DNA of 64,000 bases from positions 620,001-684,000 of the forward strand of contig NZ_JANFLT010000001.1 in NCBI RefSeq assembly GCF_024385505.1. The letters are read 5' to 3'. The position numbers were made by a program, and so were the translations under genes. The notes beneath the pieces were generated by a model that saw only the letters and a list, made by a program, of their open reading frames with translations, had not been told where the DNA came from and did not search any database. Shown here piece after piece: positions 25,805 through 34,481 of this stretch; the first letter of the stretch is position 1, and every line of letters begins with the position of its first letter. This stretch comes from Arthrobacter zhaoxinii (GTDB taxonomy: Bacteria; Actinomycetota; Actinomycetes; Actinomycetales; Micrococcaceae).

Positions 25805-26616
25805 CCGAAGTTGCCCTGCACGGGGGCCTGGGCGTTCCGCACCAGGCGTGCAGACCATAGACGCCCGGCCAGCCAGAAAGCGCTTCCGGCAGCAGCCGCT
25901 ACCCACCCCAGCGGTGTCGCCGTCAGGATCTGCAGCGGGTTGCCGCCCAGCAGATAGCCCAGGAGCATCCCGCCGCCCGGCAGCCATGTCAGGAGCCGCA
26001 TGGTGGCCCGAGGACCGGCCATGGCAGCCTCCCGGTCCGCGGCGGCATCGCGGGCGGCTTCCAGTTGTCCGGCATACCGGCTAAGCACTGCGGCCAGCGG
26101 GGCTCCGCTCCGCTCCGACACACGCAGACACACAGCCAAGCCGGACCACAGCTGCTGCAGCGCCGGATCCGCCGCCCCGTTACCCGGCCGCTCCGCGGCA
26201 GCGAGCACCGGCACCGGGCTGAGGCCCAGCGCCGCCGACGCCGCTGCCGCCTGCAGCACCCGGAAAAAGGGATGAGCTGAGGTTCCCGCCGGACCCGGCG
26301 CTTCGTACAGTGTGGCTGCGTCCGCCCAGATCCGGTGGGCAGAGCGTCCCGCCGCCAGCAGCCCCGCCAGTTCCCGCACGAGCAGCGCCGGGGCATCGCC
26401 GTCGAGGCCCGGATAACGACGACGGCGGAAAAGCCGGCCTTCGCCTTTGGACGCCGGGGCATCGCCGTCGAGCCCCGGATAACGACGACGGCGGAGAACG
26501 CGGACTTCCGCCGTGCGTGCAGACTTGACGGATCCACCCTGCGGCCGGGGCGGTGGAAACCCGATCATCAGGGCCGCTGCCGTGGCGAGCAGTACCGCGA
26601 CGGTCAGCCCTGTCAC
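25801..26616 (-). CDS. tadB: TadB-like type II secretion F domain membrane protein
   Basis: About 271 residues from a GTG at 26616, 7 nt after the tadA stop. An N-terminal transmembrane segment (TVAVLLATAAALMIGF) is followed by an arginine-rich linker, a T2SSF core (LVRELAGLLAAGRSAHRIW) and C-terminal hydrophobic helices (GMLLGYLLGG, GWVAAAAGSAFWLAG). The linker contains an in-frame 22-residue duplication in which RRRRYPGLDGDAP occurs twice. The start is uncertain because no clear ribosome site is present; coupling to tadA is likely. It forms the membrane platform with TadC. Confidence 0.75.
   Translation of the reverse strand: MTGLTVAVLLATAAALMIGFPPPRPQGGSVKSARTAEVRVLRRRRYPGLDGDAPASKGEGRLFRRRRYPGLDGDAPALLVRELAGLLAAGRSAHRIWADAATLYEAPGPAGTSAHPFFRVLQAAAASAALGLSPVPVLAAAERPGNGAADPALQQLWSGLAVCLRVSERSGAPLAAVLSRYAGQLEAARDAAADREAAMAGPRATMRLLTWLPGGGMLLGYLLGGNPLQILTATPLGWVAAAAGSAFWLAGRLWSARLVRNAQAPVQGNFG
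26387..26495 (-). repeat. 43 bp direct repeat, 66 bp period, inside tadB
   Basis: Copies at 26387-26429 and 26453-26495 differ at a single base. The period of 66 nt keeps the reading frame and yields two copies of RRRRYPGLDGDAP separated by ASKGEGRLF. Confidence 0.9.
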
Positions 26617-26623
26617 GCCGACA

Positions 26624-27862
26624 CTAACTGTCCGCCGGCGCGGGTCCGACACCGCTGTCAGCGGCTGCGCGTGCTTCCAGCCGCCGTTCCAGCTCCGTCC
26701 ATCCACTGCCGCGCCGGTATTCCCCTCCGCTCCGGACCAGGGCCGGAACGGCCGTCAGCTTCCCGTCGGCAATCGTCAGCACCGCAATTTCTGAAATGCT
26801 GCGGATGCCGGCGGACCGGTGCAGATGGACCACCACGTCCAGCGCTGCCGCCGCCTGCAGCGCAACCGCCCCCGGCGCCATGCCCGCAAGTGCACCCAGA
26901 GCCGCCAACCGGGCCGGCACTCCCGCGGCAGAGTTGGCGTGAATGGTTCCGCCGGCTCCGTCATGGCCGGTGTTCAGCGCTGCCAGGAGTTCCCGGACCT
27001 CGGCTCCCCGGCACTCACCCACCACCAGGCGGTCCGGCCGCATACGCAGAGCCTGCCGCACCAGTTCGGCCTGATCCAGCACCCCGCCGCCCTCCACGTT
27101 TCCGTGCCGGCTCTGCAGGCCCACCACATGAGGATGGTCCGGCTCCAGTTCCGCTGCGTCCTCCACCAGCACCAGCCGTTCCTGCGGGCCGCTGAGGGAA
27201 AGCAGCGTGGCGAGAAGCGTCGTTTTCCCGGTGCCTGTGGCTCCGCTGACCAGAAAGTTCAAGCGCCGGCGGACAATGGCGCGAAGCAAGGCTTCACACT
27301 GGAGGTCGAGGGTTCCGCCGCGGGTGAGCTCCCCCAAGGTGAAAGACCGGTTCCGGTGAATGCGGACGGACAGGAGGGTGGACCCGGTGGAAACCGGGCG
27401 AAGCACCGCATGCACGCGGTACCCCTGCAGCTGGACATCAACGCAGGGACAGGAGTCGTCCAGCCGCCGGCCTCCTGCCGCGACCAGCCGCGTGGCAAGG
27501 GCCTGCACCTCCGAGTCCGAGGCAAACCTGATGCCGGTCAGTTCCAGGCCGCGGCCGGCGTCCACCCAGACCCGGTCCGGCCCGTTCACCAGGATGTCGC
27601 TGACGCCGGGCAGCAATGCCAGCGGCTGCAGCGACCCCAGGCCCTGCAGCTCGGCGCGCATCCGGTCCACCGCGTGCAGCGTCCCCTCCGAACCGAGGAG
27701 GTGCCCGCTGGCCTGCACAGCTGCAGCCAGGCGTGCACCTGTCACCGGTTCGGAGTGTGCCAGCATCCGGTCCCGCACCCGGGCCAGCAGCGGATCCGGT
27801 CCAAGCGGCTGACTCCCCCTTGGGCGGTGCGGCCCGCCGGCTCCGGAACCGGACATACTCAC
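26624..27862 (-). CDS. tadA: TadA/CpaF-family secretion ATPase
   Basis: 412 residues. It powers assembly of Tad-type pili or secretion. Walker A is GATGTGKT at 207-214; a following LVLVEDAAELEPDHPHV carries the Asp box, and RMRPDRLVVGECRGAEV with HANS downstream is the Walker B/His-box region. The N-terminal domain contains ISDILVNGP-like LPGVSDILVNGP and the RIHR segment. It is somewhat shorter than the ~430-470 residues of many CpaF proteins. A GTG start overlaps the ssd stop (GTGA); an ATG 6 nt further in is equally possible. Confidence 0.9.
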   Translation of the reverse strand: MSMSGSGAGGPHRPRGSQPLGPDPLLARVRDRMLAHSEPVTGARLAAAVQASGHLLGSEGTLHAVDRMRAELQGLGSLQPLALLPGVSDILVNGPDRVWVDAGRGLELTGIRFASDSEVQALATRLVAAGGRRLDDSCPCVDVQLQGYRVHAVLRPVSTGSTLLSVRIHRNRSFTLGELTRGGTLDLQCEALLRAIVRRRLNFLVSGATGTGKTTLLATLLSLSGPQERLVLVEDAAELEPDHPHVVGLQSRHGNVEGGGVLDQAELVRQALRMRPDRLVVGECRGAEVRELLAALNTGHDGAGGTIHANSAAGVPARLAALGALAGMAPGAVALQAAAALDVVVHLHRSAGIRSISEIAVLTIADGKLTAVPALVRSGGEYRRGSGWTELERRLEARAAADSGVGPAPADS

Positions 27863-29028
27863 GATGCCATCCCGACCGGGGCGGGCAGCACCGTTGCCAG
27901 TATCCGCTGCGAGGCGCGCCGAATCCGCGGCCGTCCTGCGCCTGTCAGCACCTGCCCGTACTCCCGGCCCGCACCCCGGTGGAAGGGCAGATAGCCGGAC
28001 AGCGGGAATCCGAGGGCTTCAGCCACCAGGACTTCGTCCAAGCCGTTCCCGAGCGGGCCGCGTACCACCACACGGGCAGGTACCGGCCCGAGATGCGGCA
28101 GCAACGCCTGGGCACCCAGGACTCCGCGGGTCCGGCCCGGCACCACCATCAGCGCCTGATCGCAGAAACGCAGCAGGGATGCTGCGCCGGCAGTCCGGCC
28201 CAGATCGACAATGGTCAGCTGATACGCACTGCGGGCTGCGTCCAGGACGGCCCCGACCACTGCCTCGTCAACCGACGGGCTCCCTGTTCCCCTGCCCAGG
28301 AGTGAAAAGCCTGCAAGCGCGGGTAAACCGGCCGCCAGCTGCACCGGATTCAGGCTGCCGCTCACCCCCTCCAAGTCCGGCCAGCGGATACCCTCCAGGT
28401 CGACGGCACCCAGCGCCCACTCCAGGCCGGATCCCCAGGCATCGCCCTCAAGCAACAGCACCGAAGAACCGGTCTCTGCGGCATTCGCACTCAGCCAGCA
28501 GGCGACGGTGGAGGCGCCGACGCCGCCGCCGCCCAGCACCCCCACAACGGTCCCGCCGGAAAAGCTGCGCCGCCTGGCCAGGAAGCCTGCGAGCCAGCCG
28601 GCAGCCGCGGGGAGGACCGCAACCCGAGCTGCGGAACTTCCTGCCGCTAAGTCCCAGACGGTGCTGTCCTCCGACAGGCCAACCACAATGATCTCGGGTT
28701 TCCCCGTTCCCGCCGGAATGGATCCGGCGGCTGCGAGCGCACCCGACAGTCCCCTCTGTTCGGCCCGGAATCTGAGGTGGCCGCTACCCAGCAGCAGCAC
28801 ATCCGGAGCCAAAGCCAGTGCGTCCGGGACGCCCGGAGCCACGGGAATGTCCACTCCCGCAGCTGCAGCGACCCGTGCCACTTCGTCCTGGAGAGCCTGG
28901 TCCTCCGCCACGAGCACCGCGAGGACGGCTTCCCCGTCGCCCGTGCCCAACTGCCGACGGCCATGCCGGGTTTCCGGCAACCGGGGAACTGCCCGGCCGG
29001 CGCCCGACGCGCTTCGTTCTCTGTCCAT
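27859..29028 (-). CDS. ssd: Ssd/CpaE-like septum-site-determining ParA-family protein
   Basis: 389 residues, first gene of the tad operon. The N-terminal ~150 residues look like a receiver-type domain (AVLAVLVAEDQALQDEVARVAAA). The C-terminal MinD/ParA-like domain starts VVGVLGGGGVGASTVACWL. The deviant Walker A lacks the usual lysine (GVGAST in place of GKGG-GKT), so ATP hydrolysis may be weak or absent. Mycobacterial Ssd (Rv3660c) sits at the same operon position and affects septation when expressed. CpaE-like localisation of the Tad machine is an alternative reading. The start at 29028 is chosen for an AGGG upstream. Confidence 0.8.
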   Translation of the reverse strand: MDRERSASGAGRAVPRLPETRHGRRQLGTGDGEAVLAVLVAEDQALQDEVARVAAAAGVDIPVAPGVPDALALAPDVLLLGSGHLRFRAEQRGLSGALAAAGSIPAGTGKPEIIVVGLSEDSTVWDLAAGSSAARVAVLPAAAGWLAGFLARRRSFSGGTVVGVLGGGGVGASTVACWLSANAAETGSSVLLLEGDAWGSGLEWALGAVDLEGIRWPDLEGVSGSLNPVQLAAGLPALAGFSLLGRGTGSPSVDEAVVGAVLDAARSAYQLTIVDLGRTAGAASLLRFCDQALMVVPGRTRGVLGAQALLPHLGPVPARVVVRGPLGNGLDEVLVAEALGFPLSGYLPFHRGAGREYGQVLTGAGRPRIRRASQRILATVLPAPVGMAS

Positions 29029-29255
29029 GCGCCCTACCGTGGCACCGCGGACCGGACGCGGGTATTCCTGGACCGGTCCGTTCGGGAAACTCCCGTCAGC
29101 AAGCCGGTTGTGGAGGAGAGGACGGACTGCTTCAGCTACCACCGGAGGAATCCGATAGGGTCGGCGCTAACCGGGAGTAAACAAACGAACCGGCAGAGAT
29201 CACCAGGCACCGGCACCCCTGCACGGCGGCGTTCCGGTGAAGGGAACGGGGAGTC

Positions 29256-31697
29256 ATGGAAACCGGCGTGGAACATCTGGACGTGCTGATCATCGGTGCC
29301 GGCCTGAGCGGGATCGGCGCGGCCTGCCGCCTGCGGCAGGATCATCCCGGCCGTTCCGTGGCCCTGCTGGAATCGCGGAGCCGTTCGGGCGGCACCTGGG
29401 ATCTGTTCCGGTATCCCGGGATCCGCTCCGACTCGGACCTGTACACCTTCGGCTATGACTTCCGGCCGTGGCGTGAAGAAAAAGCCATTGCCGACGGTCC
29501 CGGCATCCTGCAGTACCTGCAGGAAACGGCTGCGGAATACGGAGTGGATTCCCTGATCCGCTACCACCACAGGGTCCTCTCGGCGGACTGGTCCAGCCGG
29601 GACTCCCGCTGGAGCGTCTCCGTGGAACGCACCCGGACGCCCGCCCCCGGTCCGGACGGACGACGGCCTGAGCCGGTGGGAACCGGCGAGATCCTGCATC
29701 TCACCGCCGGCTGGATCTTCAATGCCGCCGGGTACTACGGCTACGACGAGGGCTATACCCCGGACATCCCCGGGGCGGAGCGCTTCCGCGGGCGGGTTGT
29801 CCATCCGCAGCACTGGCCCGAAGACCTGGATGTCGCAGGGAAGCGGATTGCCGTAATTGGCAGCGGTGCCACCGCGGTGACGCTGGTGCCGGCGCTGGCG
29901 GAGCTGGGCGCAAAGGTGACCATGGTCCAGCGCACCCCCACCTATATCCTTCCCGTCCCGGCGAAGGATCCGCTGGCCAGGCGGCTGCGCGGCGTCGGCG
30001 GCCCCGAGCGCACCGGACGGATCATGGCCGAGGTCAGCGCCCGCCGGCAGCGGGCCATCTGGGTGTTCTGTCAGCGGTGGCCGACCCTGGCCCGGAAGCT
30101 CATCCGCGGCATCCAGTCCCGCGCGGTACCGGAGGGATTCGATCTGGACGTGCACCTGAATCCGCCGTACCGGCCCTGGGACCAGCGGCTGTGCGCCGTG
30201 CCGGACGGCGATTTCTTCAGTGCCCTGCGCAGCGGCAACGCAACCGTGGTCACCGGGCAGACCGCAGGATTCACTGAGCACGGCCTCCGCCTGGCGTCGG
30301 GCGAGGAGGTGGCGGCCGACGTCGTCGTGACCGCCACGGGCTTCACCGTCCAGATCCTGGGCGGCATGGAACTACGGCTCGACGGCGTTCCGGTGAACCT
30401 GGCCGAACACGTCGCCTACCGCGGTGTCATGCTCAGCGGCATCCCCAATATGGCCTTCGCCATCGGCTACACCAACGCTTCGTGGACGCTCAAAGTGGGA
30501 CTGCTGACCCGCTGGTTCTCCCGGCTGCTGACCCGGATGGATGAGCACGGGCACACCGCTGCGGTGCCCGTGGCGCCGGCCGGCATGCCGACGCGGCCCC
30601 TGCTGGACTTCGGTGCCGGGTACGTCCAGCGCAGCCTGGATTCCCTGCCCCGCCAGGGGACGCAGGCCCCGTGGCTGATGACCATGAATTTCCTGGCCGA
30701 CCGGAGGGACCTGCAGAAGGGCGCACTGGTGGACGAGCACCTGCACTTCAGCGGCGGCTCCGGCACGGCTGCCGGCCCAAGCGAAGACTCAGGCTCAGAC
30801 AAAGACCGCTTCGTCACCCTCGAATCCGGGCTGCGGCTGTGTTACCGGGTCGAAGGGCCCGACGACGGCGAGCCGGTGGTCCTTTTGTCCGGCCTCGGCC
30901 TGGACCTGGCGGCGTGGCCGGCGGAATTTGTGCAGGGCCTAACTGCAGCCGGCTACCGCGTCATCCGGCTCGACAACCGGGATGCGGGACGCTCGGACCG
31001 GATGGATACCCCCACTCCCACCCTGCTGCATCAGGCCCTGGGCCGGCCGACGCCCGGCGCCTACCGGATCGAGGACATGGCCGACGACGTCGCGGGGCTG
31101 CTGGATCATCTGCGGGTGGGCCGGGCGCATGTGGTGGGGATGTCACTCGGCGGCATGATCGCCCAGTCCGTGGCCGCCCATCATCCGGACCGCGTCCTGA
31201 CCCTGACCTCCCTTATTTCCACCACCGGAGCCCGGGACGTCGGCGCCGCAGCCTTCTCCACCAAGCGCCGGTTCGCGGCACGGCCCCCGAGAACCCGTGA
31301 GGAGTTCATCCGGGCCCGGGTTGCCATGATGCGTCATCTTTCCGGGCGGACCCACCCGGCGGATCCGGCGGCGGAAGCCGACCTGGCCGGCCGGGCCTGG
31401 GACCGCGGAGCCTATCCGGACGGCGGGAGGTCCCGGGCCCGGCAGCTCGGTGCCATCAATGCCTCCGCCGACCGCACCGGGGCCCTGGCCGGAATCCGGG
31501 TTCCGACCCTCGTCATCCACGGCGACCGGGATCCGATTGTGCATCCCAGCGGCGGCGCGGCGACGGCGGCCGCCGTTCCCGGTTCACGGCTGGTCACGAT
31601 CCCCGGGATGGGCCACTACTTCTCCCCCGTGGTGGTGCCCGAGCTGCTGAGGCTCGTCACCGGGCATCTGGGTGCCCGCGTGGCGGATTCCGCCTAG
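29256..31697 (+). CDS. fusion of Baeyer-Villiger-type flavin monooxygenase and alpha/beta hydrolase
   Basis: A single 813-residue ORF. Residues 1-500 form a class B flavoprotein monooxygenase: FAD site GAGLSG (14-19), SGGTWDLFRYPGIRSDSD, the Baeyer-Villiger fingerprint FRGRVVHPQHWP (177-188) and NADP site GSGATA (202-207). A Gly/Ser/Asp linker (about 498-516) leads to an alpha/beta hydrolase with nucleophile Ser630 in GMSLGGM, acid Asp759 in GDRDP and His787 in GMGHYF. The order predicts oxidation of a ketone to an ester or lactone and its hydrolysis by the same chain (inference). GGGGAG precedes the ATG. It is divergent from the tad operon, and its stop overlaps the opposing 88-codon gene. 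Confidence 0.88.
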   Translation: METGVEHLDVLIIGAGLSGIGAACRLRQDHPGRSVALLESRSRSGGTWDLFRYPGIRSDSDLYTFGYDFRPWREEKAIADGPGILQYLQETAAEYGVDSLIRYHHRVLSADWSSRDSRWSVSVERTRTPAPGPDGRRPEPVGTGEILHLTAGWIFNAAGYYGYDEGYTPDIPGAERFRGRVVHPQHWPEDLDVAGKRIAVIGSGATAVTLVPALAELGAKVTMVQRTPTYILPVPAKDPLARRLRGVGGPERTGRIMAEVSARRQRAIWVFCQRWPTLARKLIRGIQSRAVPEGFDLDVHLNPPYRPWDQRLCAVPDGDFFSALRSGNATVVTGQTAGFTEHGLRLASGEEVAADVVVTATGFTVQILGGMELRLDGVPVNLAEHVAYRGVMLSGIPNMAFAIGYTNASWTLKVGLLTRWFSRLLTRMDEHGHTAAVPVAPAGMPTRPLLDFGAGYVQRSLDSLPRQGTQAPWLMTMNFLADRRDLQKGALVDEHLHFSGGSGTAAGPSEDSGSDKDRFVTLESGLRLCYRVEGPDDGEPVVLLSGLGLDLAAWPAEFVQGLTAAGYRVIRLDNRDAGRSDRMDTPTPTLLHQALGRPTPGAYRIEDMADDVAGLLDHLRVGRAHVVGMSLGGMIAQSVAAHHPDRVLTLTSLISTTGARDVGAAAFSTKRRFAARPPRTREEFIRARVAMMRHLSGRTHPADPAAEADLAGRAWDRGAYPDGGRSRARQLGAINASADRTGALAGIRVPTLVIHGDRDPIVHPSGGAATAAAVPGSRLVTIPGMGHYFSPVVVPELLRLVTGHLGARVADSA

Positions 31698-31960
31698 TTG
31701 CCCATGCCCGGCCGGACCGGAACGAAATCGATCTTGTTGGCGGCGCTGAAGGCCTTTTTCGGCCTGCGGGAAAAACCCTTGGCGTCCAGTCCGTTCTTTT
31801 CGCGGAAAACGGCAACGGCGTCGTCATAGGCCTTATTCAGGACGGCGCCGGTGAGCACTTCGCTGCTGCCGTCTGTGAACGTGACGTTGACGGAAAGGGA
31901 TTCGGGGAGATGCCGGTCCATGCGAATGAAGCCGTCAGTGTCCTGCGCAAAAGTGATCAA
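31694..31960 (-). CDS. conserved hypothetical 88-residue protein
   Basis: Small soluble protein with alternating beta strands (LSVNVTFTDGSSEVLTG) and a basic C-terminal half (KGFSRRPKKAFSAANKIDFVPVRPG). No known domain is recognised. A TTG start at 31960 is assumed because the frame remains coding-like there and a GGCGGA lies upstream; an ATG at 31921 is the alternative. It is divergent from the polymerase-like gene, and its TAG stop shares the CTAG palindrome with the stop of the monooxygenase-hydrolase gene. Confidence 0.6.
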   Translation of the reverse strand: MITFAQDTDGFIRMDRHLPESLSVNVTFTDGSSEVLTGAVLNKAYDDAVAVFREKNGLDAKGFSRRPKKAFSAANKIDFVPVRPGMGN

Positions 31961-32074
31961 GGGGGTCCGCCTTTAGTAAATGGTGAACCTCCAGTCTTCC
32001 CTATCCTTTGGCAGCGGCGGTACGGGCGCTACCGGCCGACGGCGGTCCGGGAACGGGATGTCACTGCTCCGGGT

Positions 32075-32080
32075 GAGAAT
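32075..32080 (+). promoter_or_regulatory. putative -10-like box of the polymerase-like gene
   Basis: GAGAAT lies 6 nt before the ATG at 32087, the same hexamer and spacing as before the helicase (21221-21226) and purF (54707-54712) starts. Confidence 0.35.
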
Positions 32081-32086
32081 AGAAGC

Positions 32087-33796
32087 ATGTACATCGTCCT
32101 CGCACCCCGCCCCGCAGCCCGGGAAGAGGACGATACCTGGACCCTGCAGGAAACCGACGGCGCAGGCGAGCCGTCGGCACCCGCCGTCGTTATTACCCCC
32201 GACCGGCTGGCCGCCGCCGTCCGGCACTGCGAATGCCGGCCCGTCCGCTGGGTCTGGGAATCGGCCCGCGGCGTCTATTCCCGTCTGCTGGCCGCCGGAC
32301 TCACCGTGGAACGGTGCCACGACCTCGCACTGGTCCGTGGCATCCTCCGGTTCGCCGAGTCCGTGCCTCCGACGCCCTACATCGAAAAGCTGCGCACGGA
32401 GGAGCCGGCGGAAGATCCGGCACCCCGGCAGCTGCTGCCGATCCAGCACTCCCCGGACCAGACCTCCATCTTCGACACCCTCGGCGCCCCGGACGGGCAA
32501 ATGCCCGGACCGCAGCAACGCACCGCCGCGGAGCTCGCCGCCGAACTGGCGGACCAGCTGGACGCGATCGCCCGCTCGGAATCCCCGGCGAAACTGAACC
32601 TGCTGGCTGCGGCCGAATCCACCGGCGGGATGATCGCCGTGGAAATGGAAAACTCCGGCATCCCCTGGCGCCGGGATATCCACGAGGCACTGCTGCGCAG
32701 CTCCCTCGGTCCGCGTCCGCCGGAAGGCCAGCGGCCCGAAAAGCTGGAACAGCTCATTGCGGAGATGCGCCGGCTGCTCGGCAACCCCGGCTTCAATCCT
32801 GACTCCCCGCAGGAGCTGCTGCGGGCGCTGCACCGCGCCGGCATCGAGGTCCGCAGCACCCGCTCCTGGGAGCTGCAGCAGCATCACCATCCCGCCATCG
32901 AGCCGCTGCTGGAATACAAGAAGCTGTCCCGGCTCCTGACCGCCAACGGCTGGGCCTGGCTGGACGCCTGGGTGGACGGCGGCCGCTTCCGTCCCGAGTA
33001 CGTGGTGGGCGGTGTGGTGTCCGGGCGCTGGGCCTCCCGCGGCGGCGGAGCACTGCAGATTCCCAAAACCGTCCGCGATGCCGTCCGGCCGGATCCCGGA
33101 CACCGGCTGATCGTGGCCGACGCCGCGCAGCTGGAACCCCGGGTCCTGGCGGCGCTGGGGCAGGACAATGCGCTGGCCGCCGCGGCCCGCGGCAAGGACC
33201 TCTACCAGGGCATCGCCGACCGCAGCTTCGACGGGGACCGGGCCAAGGCGAAAATGGCGATGCTCGGCGCCATGTACGGCGCCACCAGCGGGGAATCCGG
33301 CCGGCTGATGCCGGTGCTGACCCGCGCCTATCCCCAGGCCATCGGCGTGGTGGAGCGCGGCGCGCGGGCGGGCGAAGCCGGGCAGGTGGTCAGCAGCCAC
33401 CTGGGCCGCAGCTGCCCGCCTGTCTCGGAACGGTGGAAACGCGCCCAGCAGAGCACCACTGCCGAAGAACAGCGACGTGCGGATTCCCTCGCCCGGTCCC
33501 AGGGCCGGTTCACGCGCAACTTCGTGGTCCAGGCGACGGCCGCGGAATGGGCGCTGTGCTGGCTGGCGGAGATCCGACGGCGGCTGCGCGCGGCGTCGTC
33601 GTCCTCCCCCGCCGGGGAACTGGTGTTTTTCCTGCATGACGAGGTTATGCTGCATGTGCCCGCCGACCGCGTCGAGGAGGTCGGGGCGCTGGTGACGGAG
33701 GCAGCGGCGGCAGCCACTCGGCTGCTGTTCGGACAGATCCCCCTGGAGTTCCCTGTGGTTGCAGTTGCCGTCGACTCCTACGCGGACGCCAAATAG
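32087..33796 (+). CDS. family A DNA polymerase-like protein (annotated elsewhere as bifunctional 3'-5' exonuclease/polymerase)
   Basis: 569 residues. The C-terminal half has family A polymerase motifs: GVVSGRWASRGGGALQIP, motif A as VADAAQLEPR (Asp345), O-helix RAKAKMAMLGAMYG (Arg385, Lys389, Tyr397) and motif C HDEVMLHVP (His517-Asp518). The position equal to Taq Phe667 is Leu393. The N-terminal ~280 residues lack a clear DEDD exonuclease signature, so proofreading is doubtful. It is distinct from the larger PolA and may act in repair (inference). The ATG has GAGAAT 6 nt upstream and no ribosome site. Confidence 0.85.
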   Translation: MYIVLAPRPAAREEDDTWTLQETDGAGEPSAPAVVITPDRLAAAVRHCECRPVRWVWESARGVYSRLLAAGLTVERCHDLALVRGILRFAESVPPTPYIEKLRTEEPAEDPAPRQLLPIQHSPDQTSIFDTLGAPDGQMPGPQQRTAAELAAELADQLDAIARSESPAKLNLLAAAESTGGMIAVEMENSGIPWRRDIHEALLRSSLGPRPPEGQRPEKLEQLIAEMRRLLGNPGFNPDSPQELLRALHRAGIEVRSTRSWELQQHHHPAIEPLLEYKKLSRLLTANGWAWLDAWVDGGRFRPEYVVGGVVSGRWASRGGGALQIPKTVRDAVRPDPGHRLIVADAAQLEPRVLAALGQDNALAAAARGKDLYQGIADRSFDGDRAKAKMAMLGAMYGATSGESGRLMPVLTRAYPQAIGVVERGARAGEAGQVVSSHLGRSCPPVSERWKRAQQSTTAEEQRRADSLARSQGRFTRNFVVQATAAEWALCWLAEIRRRLRAASSSSPAGELVFFLHDEVMLHVPADRVEEVGALVTEAAAAATRLLFGQIPLEFPVVAVAVDSYADAK

Positions 33797-33803
33797 CGCC
33801 CGC

Positions 33804-34481
33804 TCAGAGCGTGGGAACGATCTCCCGGCCCTCATCCCACGGCTGCGTCCAGCCGAGCTCATCGAGCAGGCCCGCGAGGATGATGCCGGTGAATCCCCAC
33901 ACCAGCACCCCGTTCACCAGGAAGGCAGGGGTCCGGGGCGCACCTTTTCGGCCCGGCAGGACCGCGGTGCGCCGGTTTTCCGGATTGAGCAGGTCCGCGA
34001 CGGGAACCCGGAACACGGACGCCGATTCGCCGTAGTCCACCACATCCACGGGGGTGGGTTTGTCCCACCAGCCCAGGACGGGAGTGACAAGGAAGTTGCT
34101 GACCGGCAATCCGATCGGCGGCAGGACACCGAGGACCCGGACCCCGGCAGGATCCAGCCCGGTTTCCTCCCGGGCCTCCCGCAGGGCAGCATCCACCACC
34201 GTGGCATCCGCTGCATCCACCGAGCCGCCGGGGAAGGCCACCTGGCCGGGGTGGTCATTGAGGGTCGCCGCCCGTTCGATCAGCAGCACGTCGACGTCGC
34301 CCGGCACGGCGTCGGCGGAAAAGTCGGCAGGGCGGGTGTCCAGCACCCCGAAGAGAATCAGCACCGCGGCCGGACGCGCCGTGGCCGGATCCACGCTCCG
34401 GCGCAGCTGGGCTATGTGGGTGTTGAACGCTGCTGCTCCGGCGCCGGCGGCCAGGGCTTCGAGGTCCGTAAGTGCGCTCAC
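33804..34481 (-). CDS. NUDIX hydrolase, CoA pyrophosphatase-like
   Basis: 225 residues. The Nudix box is canonical ([24 protein letters not shown] region) and is preceded by [12 protein letters not shown], the extra signature of the NudL/CoA diphosphatase subfamily. It probably hydrolyses CoA or acyl-CoA to 3',5'-ADP and phosphopantetheine, limiting CoA pools (family knowledge). Its GTG start overlaps the nth stop (GTGA), so both are on one transcript, as in the mycobacterial Rv3672c region near nth. Its stop lies 8 nt from that of the convergent polymerase-like gene. Confidence 0.87.
   Translation of the reverse strand: MSALTDLEALAAGAGAAAFNTHIAQLRRSVDPATARPAAVLILFGVLDTRPADFSADAVPGDVDVLLIERAATLNDHPGQVAFPGGSVDAADATVVDAALREAREETGLDPAGVRVLGVLPPIGLPVSNFLVTPVLGWWDKPTPVDVVDYGESASVFRVPVADLLNPENRRTAVLPGRKGAPRTPAFLVNGVLVWGFTGIILAGLLDELGWTQPWDEGREIVPTL

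Noticed and set aside
32087-33796. Polymerase-like gene as a phage remnant
   Set aside because: Codon use looks like that of its neighbours, there are no phage genes nearby, and this short family A protein is widespread in actinobacterial chromosomes.
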